This document shows positions 28,646 through 38,261 of a DNA stretch of 49,076 nucleotides, piece by piece; position 1 is the first letter of the stretch; every line of letters starts with the position of its first letter. The position numbers and the translations under genes were made by a program. This DNA is from Alphaproteobacteria bacterium (GTDB lineage Bacteria; Pseudomonadota; Alphaproteobacteria; UBA11136). Where the stretch lies: contig JADHSZ010000012.1 in NCBI GenBank assembly GCA_016776635.1, forward strand, positions 1 to 49,076, read 5' to 3'. Under the pieces are notes generated by a model. That model searched no databases and was not told the origin of the DNA. It worked only from the letters and a program-made list of their open reading frames with translations.

Positions 28646-28679
28646 AAAAGGGCGACCGGGATAAACCGGCCGCCCTTTT
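28646..28679. terminator. Bidirectional rho-independent terminator between napC and the porin gene
   Basis: AAAAGGGCG-A-CCGG (28646-28659) pairs with CCGG-C-CGCCCTTTT (28666-28679), with one A-C mismatch and a 6-base loop. A-runs on one side and T-runs on the other let it serve napC (plus) and the convergent porin gene (minus). Confidence 0.88.
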
Positions 28680-28700
28680 AATTTCCAGGAGAGGGAGAAC

Positions 28701-29963
28701 CTAATACTTATAGGTGATGCCGAGCCATATCTTGTCAGTGTCCACAGCAATGGTGTCGTCATCGCTACTGTAGAAGGCTCCGGTCAGGCGCGGGGTCACA
28801 TGGCCCCAGAAGGTGCGCTTGATGTCGAAGAAGGTTTCGGTGCCGTAATCGGCGCTGGTGTTTTCCGCCTCCAGGGTCTTGATGCCAACCAACAGGCTGG
28901 TGCCATAAATCTTGGTGCCTATCTTGGCATAGAGGTCGGTAATGCCGTCGGCGGGCGTGGTCAGGAACAGGTCGGTCCAGCCCTCGAACAAGTGCAGGGT
29001 AGCCAGCGGCGTCTGGAAGCCACTGGTTCCGTTACCCTCGAGCGACTCATAGCCCACCTTCAGGGTCACGCCCTTGTAGTCGATGCCGCCCTCGCCGAAC
29101 CAGTAATTGAGGTCGAAATTGCTGGTGTTCTGTTTCCAGTCCTCCTGGTTGGCATATTCGCCGGTATAGAGAACCTTCCAGTCGTCGTTGAGGGGATACT
29201 TGCCAGTAAAGCGGAGGCCGAAGGTCTTGCTTGAATTGCCGGAGGTGGAGGCGCGGTCATAATCGAGGAGCACGGCGCGGGCGGAGAGCTCACCGATGCC
29301 TTCAAACTTGTAGCCGGCGCGCGCCAGATGAGAGGACATGTCGTGGGTACCGGCGGTGGCCGATGCCTTGGTGTAGATGCGGTGCACCTTGTCGATATAG
29401 ATGTACTGCAGCGAAGTGTTGGGGATGGAGGTGTTGATGATGCGCGCGGAATCGAAGGTCTGTTCGTTCTGGCGCCAACCCACATTACCGATGAAACGGT
29501 GGTTGTCCCAGATGATACGCTGACGGCCCACCTTGACAGTGGTATCGGGGATGAAGGCCTCCTTGCCGCCGAATTTAATGAACATCTGGTTGAGTTCGCT
29601 GTCCTCGGGATCCACAACCGTGGAAAAGTCGGAACGGCCGTTGATGGTGCTGTTATAGCGATCGTCGCCTATGGCGTGGACGTTCTCCACGTCGAAACCG
29701 AAACCGAAGCCGTAGAAATAGCCGGTCTCGTAGCCGAGGCGGGTACGTACATTGACGGCGTTGGCGTCACGTAACGTGTTGTCCTGGCCAACGTATTCAT
29801 AGCGGAAACGGACATTGAGGATGAGTTTGCCGTCGTCAACCACTGCCTTGTTGAGCTTGTCAAAAACAACCGGATCGCCAGCGCGAACGGAGGACGGTGC
29901 GACCAATGCCACGCCGAGAATTATAAGAGAAAATGTGACCCCTACCAGCCTGTTCATCTTCAT
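28701..29963 (-). CDS. Outer membrane beta-barrel porin (alginate-export/porin-like)
   Basis: A 420-residue barrel protein from the ATG at 29963, which has AGGGAGAT upstream; the open frame extends 39 codons further without support. A Sec signal is present (NRLVGVTFSLIILGVALVAPSSVRAG). Alternating strands rich in aromatic residues follow, and the protein ends in a C-terminal aromatic (LGITYKY), typical of outer-membrane barrels. DTTVKVGRQRIIWDNHRFIGNVGWRQNEQTFD is the signature region of the AlgE-like alginate_exp family; many members are general porins and not alginate exporters. Substrate unknown. The gene is convergent with nap, so not part of that operon. Confidence 0.82.
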   Translation of the reverse strand: MKMNRLVGVTFSLIILGVALVAPSSVRAGDPVVFDKLNKAVVDDGKLILNVRFRYEYVGQDNTLRDANAVNVRTRLGYETGYFYGFGFGFDVENVHAIGDDRYNSTINGRSDFSTVVDPEDSELNQMFIKFGGKEAFIPDTTVKVGRQRIIWDNHRFIGNVGWRQNEQTFDSARIINTSIPNTSLQYIYIDKVHRIYTKASATAGTHDMSSHLARAGYKFEGIGELSARAVLLDYDRASTSGNSSKTFGLRFTGKYPLNDDWKVLYTGEYANQEDWKQNTSNFDLNYWFGEGGIDYKGVTLKVGYESLEGNGTSGFQTPLATLHLFEGWTDLFLTTPADGITDLYAKIGTKIYGTSLLVGIKTLEAENTSADYGTETFFDIKRTFWGHVTPRLTGAFYSSDDDTIAVDTDKIWLGITYKY

Positions 29964-30351
29964 ATCTCCCTGAAGGATTGTTCCCAGTATGTAGAAACCG
30001 ATGCGACCCCGCGCATGTTGCATAAAAAGCACCCAAATGACGAAGCGGCAAAACGCCGCAAGGCCGGGAAAACAGAGCACGATCGTATGTCTTCGTGTGC
30101 CTCCATAAGTTAGAAAGCTATATTTCCAACCTTACTTTGTATAATCAACTACAACATCTATGGGCAATAAAAAGCCGATAAATACAAAGGGCAGATAAAA
30201 ATGCACCATAGAGGCAAAATTACAACATATTGATAAAAAGCAAGGTATTAGCCCTGCCGCCCTTAAATCACAGCCGGTTAACTTCTCCGAGAAATCTCCA
30301 AGGAGATTTCCTGCCGGGAAGCGCCACGGAGAATCTTTGCGGGAACCTTCT
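29964..30351. other. Gene-free stretch between porin start and the tungstate-binding gene
   Basis: It is A/T-rich next to the porin gene, where its promoter should lie. At 30291-30310 there is a perfect hairpin, GAAATCTCC-AA-GGAGATTTC, about 40 bp past the stop of the binding-protein gene; no T-run follows on either strand, so it is at best a weak terminator. No other gene or element was recognised. Confidence 0.6.
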
Positions 30352-31251
30352 CTAGAAATCTTCCCGGCTGCGAAATCCTCCAACCTTTCCGGCATTGGGG
30401 GAAAAAAGCTGTTGGCCGCCGATCCTGTAATCGGCGATGGCCCGCTGGCCCGCCCTTGAGGTCAGCCAGTCCATAAAGGCCAGACTCGAATCTTTTTTTA
30501 CGTGGGGAAAGCGCGCCGGGTTGACCAAGGTCACGCCGTACTGGTTGAAAAGGCGCGGGTCTCCCGCCACCAGAATTTCCAGATCGCCGCGGTTCTTGAA
30601 ACTCAGCCATGTGCCTCGGTCGCTGAGCGTATAGGCGCCCACCGCCGAGGCCATGTTGAGGCTGGCCCCCATGCCGGAGCCGGTTTCGCGGTACCAGGAA
30701 GCAAAGGAGTCTGGATCAAGGCCCCCTGCCTCCCACACGCGGCGCTCCGCCCTGTTGGTGCCGCTGTCATCGCCACGGGATACGAAAACGGCGCGTGACT
30801 CCGCGATCCGGGCCAGTGCCGCCGCCGCATCGTCCATGCCCGCAATGGCCGCCGGGTCGCTTTGCGGTCCCACCACCACGAAGTCGTTGTACATCACCTC
30901 GCGCCTGCCGACGCCGAAACCATCGGCCACAAATTCCCGCTCCGCCCGGGGATCATGGACAAAAAGCACGTCGGCGTCGCCGCGACGCGCCAGACGGATG
31001 GCCTGACCGGTACCCACGGCCACCACGCGCACCTTGACCCCCGTGGTTGCGGTAAACAGCGGCAGGATATGATCGAAGAGACCCGAGTTCTGGGTCGAGG
31101 TGGTGGAGGCCACGGTAATGAAAGAGTCCGCTGCCATGCCCGGACGGGCCAGCCCCGTCAGCAACAGAGCCAACAGGAAAACCGCCCCACCCCTCCGCCA
31201 GGAGAAAACCCCATCCCCCCGCCGAGGGGAAACCCAGGAGGCCCCCATCAT
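30352..31251 (-). CDS. tupA: TupA-like tungstate/molybdate-type periplasmic binding protein
   Basis: A periplasmic solute-binding protein of 299 residues with a long basic N-terminus and a Sec signal ending near GMAADSF. The mature start ITVASTTSTQNSGLFDHILPLF, followed by VRVVAVGTGQAIRLARRGDADVLFVHDPRAE and VMYNDFVVVGP, is the TupA (WO4-binding) family pattern; the TTST and SRGDDSGT segments contact the oxyanion in that family. No TupB permease or TupC ATPase lies next to it, so it is an orphan in this window. Its position a few genes from a molybdenum enzyme (NapA) is suggestive, not proof of linkage. Confidence 0.85.
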   Translation of the reverse strand: MMGASWVSPRRGDGVFSWRRGGAVFLLALLLTGLARPGMAADSFITVASTTSTQNSGLFDHILPLFTATTGVKVRVVAVGTGQAIRLARRGDADVLFVHDPRAEREFVADGFGVGRREVMYNDFVVVGPQSDPAAIAGMDDAAAALARIAESRAVFVSRGDDSGTNRAERRVWEAGGLDPDSFASWYRETGSGMGASLNMASAVGAYTLSDRGTWLSFKNRGDLEILVAGDPRLFNQYGVTLVNPARFPHVKKDSSLAFMDWLTSRAGQRAIADYRIGGQQLFSPNAGKVGGFRSREDF

Positions 31252-31406
31252 TTGGCCACGGCATTAATGCTGTTTATGTTTTCCACGTCCGCCGTTCCAA
31301 AATAATTGGGACCAGAAACGGTATCTTCCCCTCATAGGAGGGGGGGAATCAAGCGGGGAACCGGCGGATGAATGGAGGGATCAGCCGATTACAGTGCGAA
31401 AGGCGT

Positions 31407-32513
31407 CTATTGGGGGGTGATGCCAAAATCCCCAAGGTCCATGAATTCGCCCTCGTATTCGTCATCTTCGTCGTCTTCCCCTTCGGGCTTGAGCAGGGCT
31501 TTAAGCGGCATCCGCAGATTACGTATCTGATAGTCCTTGATCTGGAAGGCCCAGCCCGACAGCCGGGCGTTGATGTCTTGTGATTGGCGCGCCGCCTCGG
31601 CGGTGGCCTGGGCTTCCGTGGAAGCGGCAAAGCGCGCCCAGATCTTGCCCTCCTTGCCCACCATGTCCACGTCAATGATCAGCCCGCCGAAGGTCTTGGC
31701 CCGGGCGTGAGCCAGGTTGTCACCGGAAAAATCAATTTCGTCCACGGGCGCCACATCCACTAGATCGAGGCCGTCCATGGCCGCCCCGAGATGGTCCGGC
31801 GCATCCGCAGAACGCAGCTTCGCGCCTTCGGGCAGGTCGGCAACGGTGAAAAGCTTGGTGTCGGGAGAGGCCTTTGAAATGGCCAGCCGCGCGCCGTCAG
31901 GCTGTACCGTCACCATGGCCGCCACATCTTCACGGGGCACGTCGATGATCCGTGTCTGCAGCCAATAGAGGGGGTCGGTGCGCGCTCCGAATTCGCCGGT
32001 GGCGAACCAGGACTGATCTTCGCCGGGCCTGCGCACGTAAATGCCGCCCTCGGCGAGGTCGGTATAGCTGAACTTGCGGCGGCCGATGATCACATTGGCG
32101 AGATCGTTGCCGTCCTCGTTGCGCAGAAGAAGCTCCACGGACTTCGACTTGTCCGCCTCCACGTCTTCCACCTGAAGGCTGGTGTAGCGCTCGGGGAGCC
32201 GGGTCTTGGGTTCGTTCAGGGCCAGCTCGGCGAGACCGATAATGGCGGTGCGCACACGGTCGTCGCGCACCGGGTAGCCATCCTTGTCATCGAGGGCCCA
32301 GCCTTTTTCCCCGCGCCTGACAGTGAGCGTTCCCTTGCCGTCTCGCACATGGATTTCCGTCACCTCGCCCACCCTGTCCCCGAGCCCGGGGAACATGGGA
32401 ACTCCTGCCTGTTCGATGGTGGCGGAATCAAAACGGCCAAAGACGCTGAACAAAGCCGCCGCCGCCGCAAGGACGGTCACCACCAGTAATTTCCTGAAGG
32501 TCTGGGGGGTCAT
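31407..32513 (-). CDS. DUF4340 domain protein
   Basis: A 368-residue protein with an N-terminal membrane anchor (FRKLLVVTVLAAAAALFSVF) and an otherwise soluble, extracytoplasmic body. Features of DUF4340 are ITEIHVRDGKGTLTVRRGEKGWALDDKDGYPV and the repeated strand-rich segments after it (KFSYTDLAEGGIYVRRPGEDQSWFATG). Members are found at the end of GldA-GldF-GldG-like operons; their biochemical role is not known. It overlaps the upstream GldG-like gene by 4 bp. The C-terminus is strongly acidic (EGEDDEDDEYEGEF). Confidence 0.87.
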   Translation of the reverse strand: MTPQTFRKLLVVTVLAAAAALFSVFGRFDSATIEQAGVPMFPGLGDRVGEVTEIHVRDGKGTLTVRRGEKGWALDDKDGYPVRDDRVRTAIIGLAELALNEPKTRLPERYTSLQVEDVEADKSKSVELLLRNEDGNDLANVIIGRRKFSYTDLAEGGIYVRRPGEDQSWFATGEFGARTDPLYWLQTRIIDVPREDVAAMVTVQPDGARLAISKASPDTKLFTVADLPEGAKLRSADAPDHLGAAMDGLDLVDVAPVDEIDFSGDNLAHARAKTFGGLIIDVDMVGKEGKIWARFAASTEAQATAEAARQSQDINARLSGWAFQIKDYQIRNLRMPLKALLKPEGEDDEDDEYEGEFMDLGDFGITPQ

Positions 32514-34462
32514 GTCTTCTCGCCTTCATAGCGGCTGTGACGCACGCGGTAGCGGGCACGGCGGATGAACGCCAGAACCAGGGCCAGGATGCCGATCAGG
32601 ACCGGAATAGCCCAGATATTGACCACCTTGAATACGGAATCGAGAGCATCGATATCCTTGATCAAGGCATGCTGAACCTTGCGTAATTCCTTGCGAATAC
32701 CGAGGATTTCCCGGCGATAGGCTTCAAGCGCCACCTTATTTTCCCGGGTCACCACGGCGGCGTTCTCTCCCACGCCCTGTTCCCTCAATTCGTTGAGCTT
32801 CGACTCGGCTTCGGTGAGGTTCTTCCTGAGTTCCTGTTCGCGCTCGCGATAGCGTTGTTCGGCCTGGTGGCGGATATCCTCGATGCGCAGGAAAGGCCGG
32901 AAAGATAGCCCGCGGCTGCGCAGACCGATCAGGGCGTCACTGCCACTTAGATTATCCAGAACATTGATCACGAAATCGGCATTTCCGGCGAAGGGCACGG
33001 CGAGCTGACGGCCCATGAAATTCTGGACCCGGACCCAGAAATTATCAGAGAGAAAATCGGTGTCGCCGATGACGACAATATTGGCCGGGGCGATTGATTC
33101 CGAGAGATGTTCACGTGCCGGCGCGCCGGACTCCGCGTCATCGGAATCCGCGCTGGCGGGAGAACCGCCGGGAAAGGCGGTCTTGACGGTGCCGTGAAGC
33201 CGGGCGCCGAGGGTAAAGCGGGTGCCGTCGGAGTGGAATTCCCGCAGCAGGGCATCGGGGCGGGGCTGGGGGTCCATTTTCGAAGTGGGGATAAGCATGG
33301 TTTTGGGCGTGGACTCCAGCAAGGGCTCCATGGTCAGGCCCGAATCTTCCCTCAGGGTGAAATAGCCGCTGCTGGCCAGGTTCAGGGTATCTATCTGCGA
33401 GGTAATGACATCGTCCCTGTCGAGGGTTCCTTCCCCCAGGGCCAGCCACAGAATATAGTCCACCGCCCGGGAACGCGGGCCCGACATGTTGACCTGTTGG
33501 GCCGCGCCGAGATCACCGACCATGGTATCGGTGGCGAATTCCAGCCCCCAGGCATCGAACAGCTTGCCCAGAGTCGAATAGGGAATGGGCTTGGAAGTCA
33601 CAGGGATTTTTCCCCTGCGCTCGCGTTCGGCGGCCTTGGCGCGGGCTACCGCCGTTTCCGAATAGGGGTCCACGGAGATCAGGGCGCGGCCGCCGCGCAG
33701 AATAAACTGATCCACGTTATAGAGCTGTTTCTCGTTGAGGTTCTGGGGATGGGCGATGAGCAGGATGTCGATATCCTCGTCTATGCTCTCATCGGAACCG
33801 CGCAGGGAGCGCAGCTCGAAGAATTGTTTGATCTGTTCGAAAACCGCCCAGGGCCGGAAATTGCGCGTCGGATCGGCACCCATGGGGATACTGCTGAGAA
33901 GCCCCACCACCGGCTTCTTGGGGTGGGTCAGGGAATAGACCAGCTTGGTGAGGTCGTATTCGAGCAGGGGCTCGCGGGCGGGATCAAAATAGGGGATGAC
34001 CTTTTTCTCGTCGCTGCTGTTAACCGCCGCCAGGCCGAAATAGCCCTGTTCACCGGAAGCGCCCATGGTAACCCCCTGCAGTCCCAGCGCCAGGGCCTTG
34101 TCTTCCTCGGGGGAATAGGGTTCGGGGTCATAGACCTCAAGCTTCAGCTTGCCGCCGGAAAGGGTGACGAAGTTTTCCAGAAGGTCGCGCACCCGTTTCG
34201 AGAAATTGGCGTGCACCGGATTCTGTTCGGGAATACGCCCCGAAAGAAAGAGGCGCACGGTGATCGGCTCGTCAATGGCGGAAAGCACCTCCTTGGTGCC
34301 TTCGGACAGGCTGTAGAGGCGATTATCCGTAAGATCGAGACGGGCCGAATGCAGCCACGCCGAAGCCAGGATATTCACCGACAGGAACAGGATCACAGCC
34401 AGTACGATGGCCGCTATTTCCCGTGCTTTCCAGTCGTGGATATTTATGGAAAACCAGCCCAT
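32510..34462 (-). CDS. GldG-like ABC-type transport system substrate-side protein
   Basis: A 650-residue protein with an N-terminal membrane segment (AAIVLAVILFLSVNILAS). A large periplasmic domain of the GldG/ABC_transp_aux type follows (LDLTDNRLYSLSEGTKEVLSAIDEPITVRLFLSGR, then YNVDQFILRGGRALISVDPYSE), and a long coiled coil (~540-610) precedes a last membrane segment (VVNIWAIPVLIGILALVLAF). In Bacteroidetes GldG joins GldA/GldF in gliding; in proteobacteria the function is unknown. It is 3 bp from the permease gene and overlaps the DUF4340 gene. Confidence 0.88.
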   Translation of the reverse strand: MGWFSINIHDWKAREIAAIVLAVILFLSVNILASAWLHSARLDLTDNRLYSLSEGTKEVLSAIDEPITVRLFLSGRIPEQNPVHANFSKRVRDLLENFVTLSGGKLKLEVYDPEPYSPEEDKALALGLQGVTMGASGEQGYFGLAAVNSSDEKKVIPYFDPAREPLLEYDLTKLVYSLTHPKKPVVGLLSSIPMGADPTRNFRPWAVFEQIKQFFELRSLRGSDESIDEDIDILLIAHPQNLNEKQLYNVDQFILRGGRALISVDPYSETAVARAKAAERERRGKIPVTSKPIPYSTLGKLFDAWGLEFATDTMVGDLGAAQQVNMSGPRSRAVDYILWLALGEGTLDRDDVITSQIDTLNLASSGYFTLREDSGLTMEPLLESTPKTMLIPTSKMDPQPRPDALLREFHSDGTRFTLGARLHGTVKTAFPGGSPASADSDDAESGAPAREHLSESIAPANIVVIGDTDFLSDNFWVRVQNFMGRQLAVPFAGNADFVINVLDNLSGSDALIGLRSRGLSFRPFLRIEDIRHQAEQRYREREQELRKNLTEAESKLNELREQGVGENAAVVTRENKVALEAYRREILGIRKELRKVQHALIKDIDALDSVFKVVNIWAIPVLIGILALVLAFIRRARYRVRHSRYEGEKT

Positions 34463-34465
34463 GGT

Positions 34466-35200
34466 CTATTCCGCCTTCTTGAGATCGATCAGCATGACGT
34501 TGATGAACAGGCTGAGGGCAATAAGGGAACCGAAGAAAATGAGGTCGCGCAGATCAATCACGCCCTTGGTGATGGCGGTGAAATGATTGAGGAAGCTCAT
34601 GGAGGCGACGGCTTCCACGAGAAAGCCGGGCAGCCAGCCACGGAAGAAATCCACCACCAGATCAAGGCCGCTCATAAGGAAAAGAAAGGAAACCGCCGCC
34701 GCCATGATGAAGGCGATAACCTGATTCTTGGTGGCGCCCGATACACAGGAACCGATAGCCAGAAATGCGCCGGCCATCAGCAGGCTGCCGAAATAGCTGG
34801 CGAAAATCACGCCGTTATCGGGATCACCCAGATAATTGACCGTAATCCAGATCGGAAAGGTGAGGCCGAGAGCGATGAAAATGAAAAACCAGGCGGCCAG
34901 GAATTTGCCGATGACGGCCTGGGCCACCGTCACCGGAAGGGTCATCAGTAATTCGATGGTGCCGGATTTACGTTCCTCGGCCCACAGTCGCATGGCCACG
35001 GCGGGAATAAGAAAAAGGTAAAGCCAGGGATGGAAATAGAAGAAAGCTTCCAGGTCGGCCTGGCCGCGCGCAAAAAAACCGCCGATATAGAAAGTGAATG
35101 TTCCCGCCAGGGCAAGGAAGATGACGATGAACACATAGGCCAGCGGGGTCGAGAAATAGCTCGCCAGTTCACGCCTGAAAATAATGCCGATGTTGCGCAT
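34466..35200 (-). CDS. ABC-2 type permease (GldF-like)
   Basis: A 244-residue inner-membrane permease with about six hydrophobic spans. The conserved N-terminus NIGIIFRRELASYFSTPLAYVFI and the LWAEERKSGTIELLMTLPVT motif are typical for ABC-2/GldF permeases. It pairs with the ATPase gene 8 bp upstream. The substrate is unknown. Confidence 0.92.
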   Translation of the reverse strand: MRNIGIIFRRELASYFSTPLAYVFIVIFLALAGTFTFYIGGFFARGQADLEAFFYFHPWLYLFLIPAVAMRLWAEERKSGTIELLMTLPVTVAQAVIGKFLAAWFFIFIALGLTFPIWITVNYLGDPDNGVIFASYFGSLLMAGAFLAIGSCVSGATKNQVIAFIMAAAVSFLFLMSGLDLVVDFFRGWLPGFLVEAVASMSFLNHFTAITKGVIDLRDLIFFGSLIALSLFINVMLIDLKKAE

Positions 35201-35208
35201 TATGGCCT

Positions 35209-35946
35209 CTATCCCTCGTGGTCCGAGGTCAGTTCACGGAAAACGTCTTCGAGTTTTTTCGCCCCCGATGGGGACCGCTTCAACAGCGCCTTGGGCGTGT
35301 CGTCGAAGATCAGACGGCCCTTGTCGATAATGGCGGCGCGGTTACACACCGCGTCCACCTCTTCGAGAATATGGGTGGAAATGATGATTGCCTTGTCGGC
35401 GGCCATGTCGTGGATCAGGCGGCGCACCCGATGCTTTTGGTTAGGATCGAGCCCGTCGGTGGGTTCGTCGAGAATCAGCACCTGGGGATCGTGGAGGATG
35501 GCCTGGGCCAACCCCACCCGGCGCTTGAACCCCTTGGACAGGGTTTCCACATGCTGCGCCAGCACATCGCCGATTTCCAGTTTTTCGATGACAGCAGCCA
35601 ATTTTTGATCCTTGTCATCCCCGCTAAGGCCACGGGCCTGGGCGACGAAATCAAGGAACCTTTCCACCGTCATATCGCCATAGAGCGGCGCCCCCTCGGG
35701 CAAATAGCCCATACGCTGTTTGGCGAGGATGGGGGATTCACCCACGTCATGGCCACAGACCAGGGAGCGGCCCGCGGTGGGGGCGAGAAAACCGGCAACC
35801 ATACGCATGGTGGTTGACTTTCCGGCCCCGTTAGGCCCCAGGAATCCCAGCACATCGCCCCGCCCCACCGTCAGGGAAACATCGGAGACGGCGGTCAGGG
35901 GACCAAACTTTTTGGTCAGCCCTTCTATGGTGATAAGTTCCTGCAA
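35209..35946 (-). CDS. ABC transporter ATP-binding protein (GldA-like)
   Basis: A 245-residue ATPase. Walker A GPNGAGKSTT (~37-46), Q-loop MGYLPEGAPLYGDMTV, signature LSKGFKRRVGLAQAI, Walker B VLILDEPTDGLD and switch histidine in ISTHILEEV are all present. It is the first gene of the four-gene operon and energises the ABC-2 permease that follows. All catalytic motifs are intact, in contrast to the exporter at 14960. Confidence 0.93.
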   Translation of the reverse strand: MQELITIEGLTKKFGPLTAVSDVSLTVGRGDVLGFLGPNGAGKSTTMRMVAGFLAPTAGRSLVCGHDVGESPILAKQRMGYLPEGAPLYGDMTVERFLDFVAQARGLSGDDKDQKLAAVIEKLEIGDVLAQHVETLSKGFKRRVGLAQAILHDPQVLILDEPTDGLDPNQKHRVRRLIHDMAADKAIIISTHILEEVDAVCNRAAIIDKGRLIFDDTPKALLKRSPSGAKKLEDVFRELTSDHEG

Positions 35947-36102
35947 ATCCCTTCCTTACTCAGCAATCGATCACGAAATCCGGTCCCGACGAGGCCCGGC
36001 GCGCCTGGCCGTGGAGGGCAATAATCACCTTAATCTTGGCGAAAATATGACCATGCCATACCGGTCCGGGGCGTCTACCGGGGTATCTGTGGGCAGAGGG
36101 TT

Positions 36103-38097
36103 TTAAACCTCGGCGGCCTTTTCTTCAAGCGCCGATCGTAGCTCCGCCACGAGATCACGCCATTGTTCCCGGCTTTGTTGCCGGAACAGGCGGGCCGAGG
36201 GATACCACAGACATGACGTCCCCTCCGCCCCCCAGTACCACTTCGCAGCAAAGGGTACCAGGACCCAGGTTTCCTGGCCCAAGGCGCCCGCCAGTTCCGC
36301 CGTGGAGGTGCCCACGGTAATCACCAGGTCCACGGCCATGACCTGGGCCGCGAAGTTCTCCATGCTGGTGAGTGCGTCAATGGCGTCGTCATGCACCAAA
36401 TCAACGCCGGTGGCCTCACGGATAGCGTTCCTGTCGGCCCCGGTCTCGCCGTACTGCAGGTCAACGAAACAGACGTCCGGAGTTTCCAACAGGGGCCACC
36501 AATCGGCAAGCGGAGGGCGCTTCCGACACACCGGGTCCTTGTTGCCACCGGTCCAGGAAATCCCCACCACCAGCCGTCCCCCGGCCTTTTCTCCGTAGCG
36601 TTGGCGCAGATCGCGGGTGCGGTCTTCATCGGCCTTGAGATAGGGAGTAACGCCGGAAAACGCATCTCCCTCACCACGGAAGTGGGCGCACAGGTCGCCC
36701 GCGGAAATCTGGAAATCAATGGCCGCATCCGTGGCCGTATCCTCGGTGCGCGCGTGGGGCGGGTCGCTGCGGGGAATAGCCTCCACTTCCGGGAACGACC
36801 GTGCGAAGAGCGGCGCCAGCCGGGGCTCGCATTCCACCAGAACCCGCGCGCCCGCTGACGTCAGATCGGAGAGCGCGCAAGCATGGCGGATTTCATCGCC
36901 CGGCCCCTGCTCCCCCCAGACCAGAATGGTCTTGCCCGATGGCGGCTCGCCCGCCCATTGCGGCTGTAAAAAGGGGCGCGGCGGGGTTTCCGGCCGCCGC
37001 CAGCGCCAGGAGAATTCCCGCCATCCCTCGCCATAGTCTCCGCCCAGGAAAAGCAGCTGCGCCAGATTGCAATGGGCCTCGGCATAGTCTTGCCTGATGA
37101 CGATGGCGCGGCGAATTTCCGCCATGCCGTCCTTGGGGTTCCCCATCAGATAAAGGGCATGGCCCAGATTGTTATGGGCTTCCGCGTAATCCGGGTCCAG
37201 TTCCAGGGCGCGGGTATAGGCGGCAATGGCGGCATCGATATCGCCGCGCGCCTTCAGGGCGTTGCCGAGATTATTGTGAGCTTGCGCGTAGCCGGGCCGA
37301 ATCGCCAGCGCCCTAGAGAAGGCGTCTATAGCGTCTGTGGCGTTTGCGGCGGCACCGTCCCGGTCCTGCGCCAACAGGGCCAGGCCCAGGTTATTGTGGG
37401 CTTCGGCGAAATCGGGGTTGTGTTTCAGGGCCTCGCTAAAGGCATCCATGGCCGCCGCGGAATCGCCCTGACGGCGCGACAGATTGCCGAGATTATAGTG
37501 GGCCTCGGCAAAATCCGGCTGCACTTCGATAGCGCGGTACAGGGCTTCCGCCGCCTCCCCCTCGTGGCCCTGTTCCATCAGCAGGTTGCCGAGATTGTTC
37601 CAGGCCGGGGCAAAGCCGGGGTTCAACGCCACGGCCCGGCGCAGCGCGGCAAGAGCCTCGTCACTGTCGGGGGTGGTGATACCAAGATTATACCAGCCTT
37701 CGGCGTAATCGGCGGCCAGCGCCACGGCGCGGCGAAAGGCCTCGCAGGCGGCGGCGGTCTCGCCCTGCGCCTTGAAGGCGCTGCCCAGGGTGTTATGGGC
37801 CTGGGCGGCATCGGGGTTGACGGCAAGGGCCTGTTGCACCAGGGAAACTGCCGCCTCCGGCTGGCCCGCCTGAAACGCGGCCATGCCCAGAAGATGCAGG
37901 GCGTCGGGGTCATCGGGGCGGGCGTCGAGCGCCTGTCGGTAGAGAGCCTCGGCCTCGGTCAGCCTGCCCGCCTGATGATGCCGCAGCCCCTCCGCCAGGG
38001 CCGGATGCGGCGTATGGCCGCCATCGCAGCCGGAGACGGATTTGCCTTTCGGAGCCCCGGTTTTCCGCCGGGGTTTGTTACGGCTCAACGGACACAC
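36103..38097 (-). CDS. TPR-repeat protein with C-terminal glycosyltransferase-like domain
   Basis: About ten tetratricopeptide repeats of 34 residues cover the N-terminal two thirds (repeating YAEAHNNLGHAL, FAEAHYNLGNL and similar). The C-terminal ~250 residues resemble a glycosyltransferase family 9/41-type domain (GKTILVWGEQGPGDEI, SWTGGNKDPVCRKRPPLADW, VDLVITVGTSTAELAGALG). Such proteins are often linked to flagellin or surface glycosylation. Start uncertain: GTG at 38097 is proposed; the frame is open to a TTG at 38202, and neither has a good ribosome site. It is divergent from the hybrid kinase. Confidence 0.85.
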   Translation of the reverse strand: MCPLSRNKPRRKTGAPKGKSVSGCDGGHTPHPALAEGLRHHQAGRLTEAEALYRQALDARPDDPDALHLLGMAAFQAGQPEAAVSLVQQALAVNPDAAQAHNTLGSAFKAQGETAAACEAFRRAVALAADYAEGWYNLGITTPDSDEALAALRRAVALNPGFAPAWNNLGNLLMEQGHEGEAAEALYRAIEVQPDFAEAHYNLGNLSRRQGDSAAAMDAFSEALKHNPDFAEAHNNLGLALLAQDRDGAAANATDAIDAFSRALAIRPGYAQAHNNLGNALKARGDIDAAIAAYTRALELDPDYAEAHNNLGHALYLMGNPKDGMAEIRRAIVIRQDYAEAHCNLAQLLFLGGDYGEGWREFSWRWRRPETPPRPFLQPQWAGEPPSGKTILVWGEQGPGDEIRHACALSDLTSAGARVLVECEPRLAPLFARSFPEVEAIPRSDPPHARTEDTATDAAIDFQISAGDLCAHFRGEGDAFSGVTPYLKADEDRTRDLRQRYGEKAGGRLVVGISWTGGNKDPVCRKRPPLADWWPLLETPDVCFVDLQYGETGADRNAIREATGVDLVHDDAIDALTSMENFAAQVMAVDLVITVGTSTAELAGALGQETWVLVPFAAKWYWGAEGTSCLWYPSARLFRQQSREQWRDLVAELRSALEEKAAEV

Positions 38098-38261
38098 CTT
38101 GTCTCTGTGACGGGAATTTCTCCGGGTGGGATCATGGGGGAAGGATAGTGTACTCTCATCCGTGAGGCGATAGCCGCGCTTCGGAGAGTCGCTATTAACC
38201 AAAAGGCAACTTTCAACGTTTAATGAATACCACTCTATTCTAACAAAACTGTTGCGATGCG

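Noticed and set aside
33107..34951. 614-codon open frame on the plus strand
   Set aside because: It runs antisense across the GldG-like and permease genes, which have clear family motifs and operon spacing. The frame is open only because of high G+C codon usage.
37072..38148. 358-codon plus-strand open frame with repeats
   Set aside because: It is the antisense of the TPR repeats; its periodicity mirrors the 34-residue TPR unit on the other strand.
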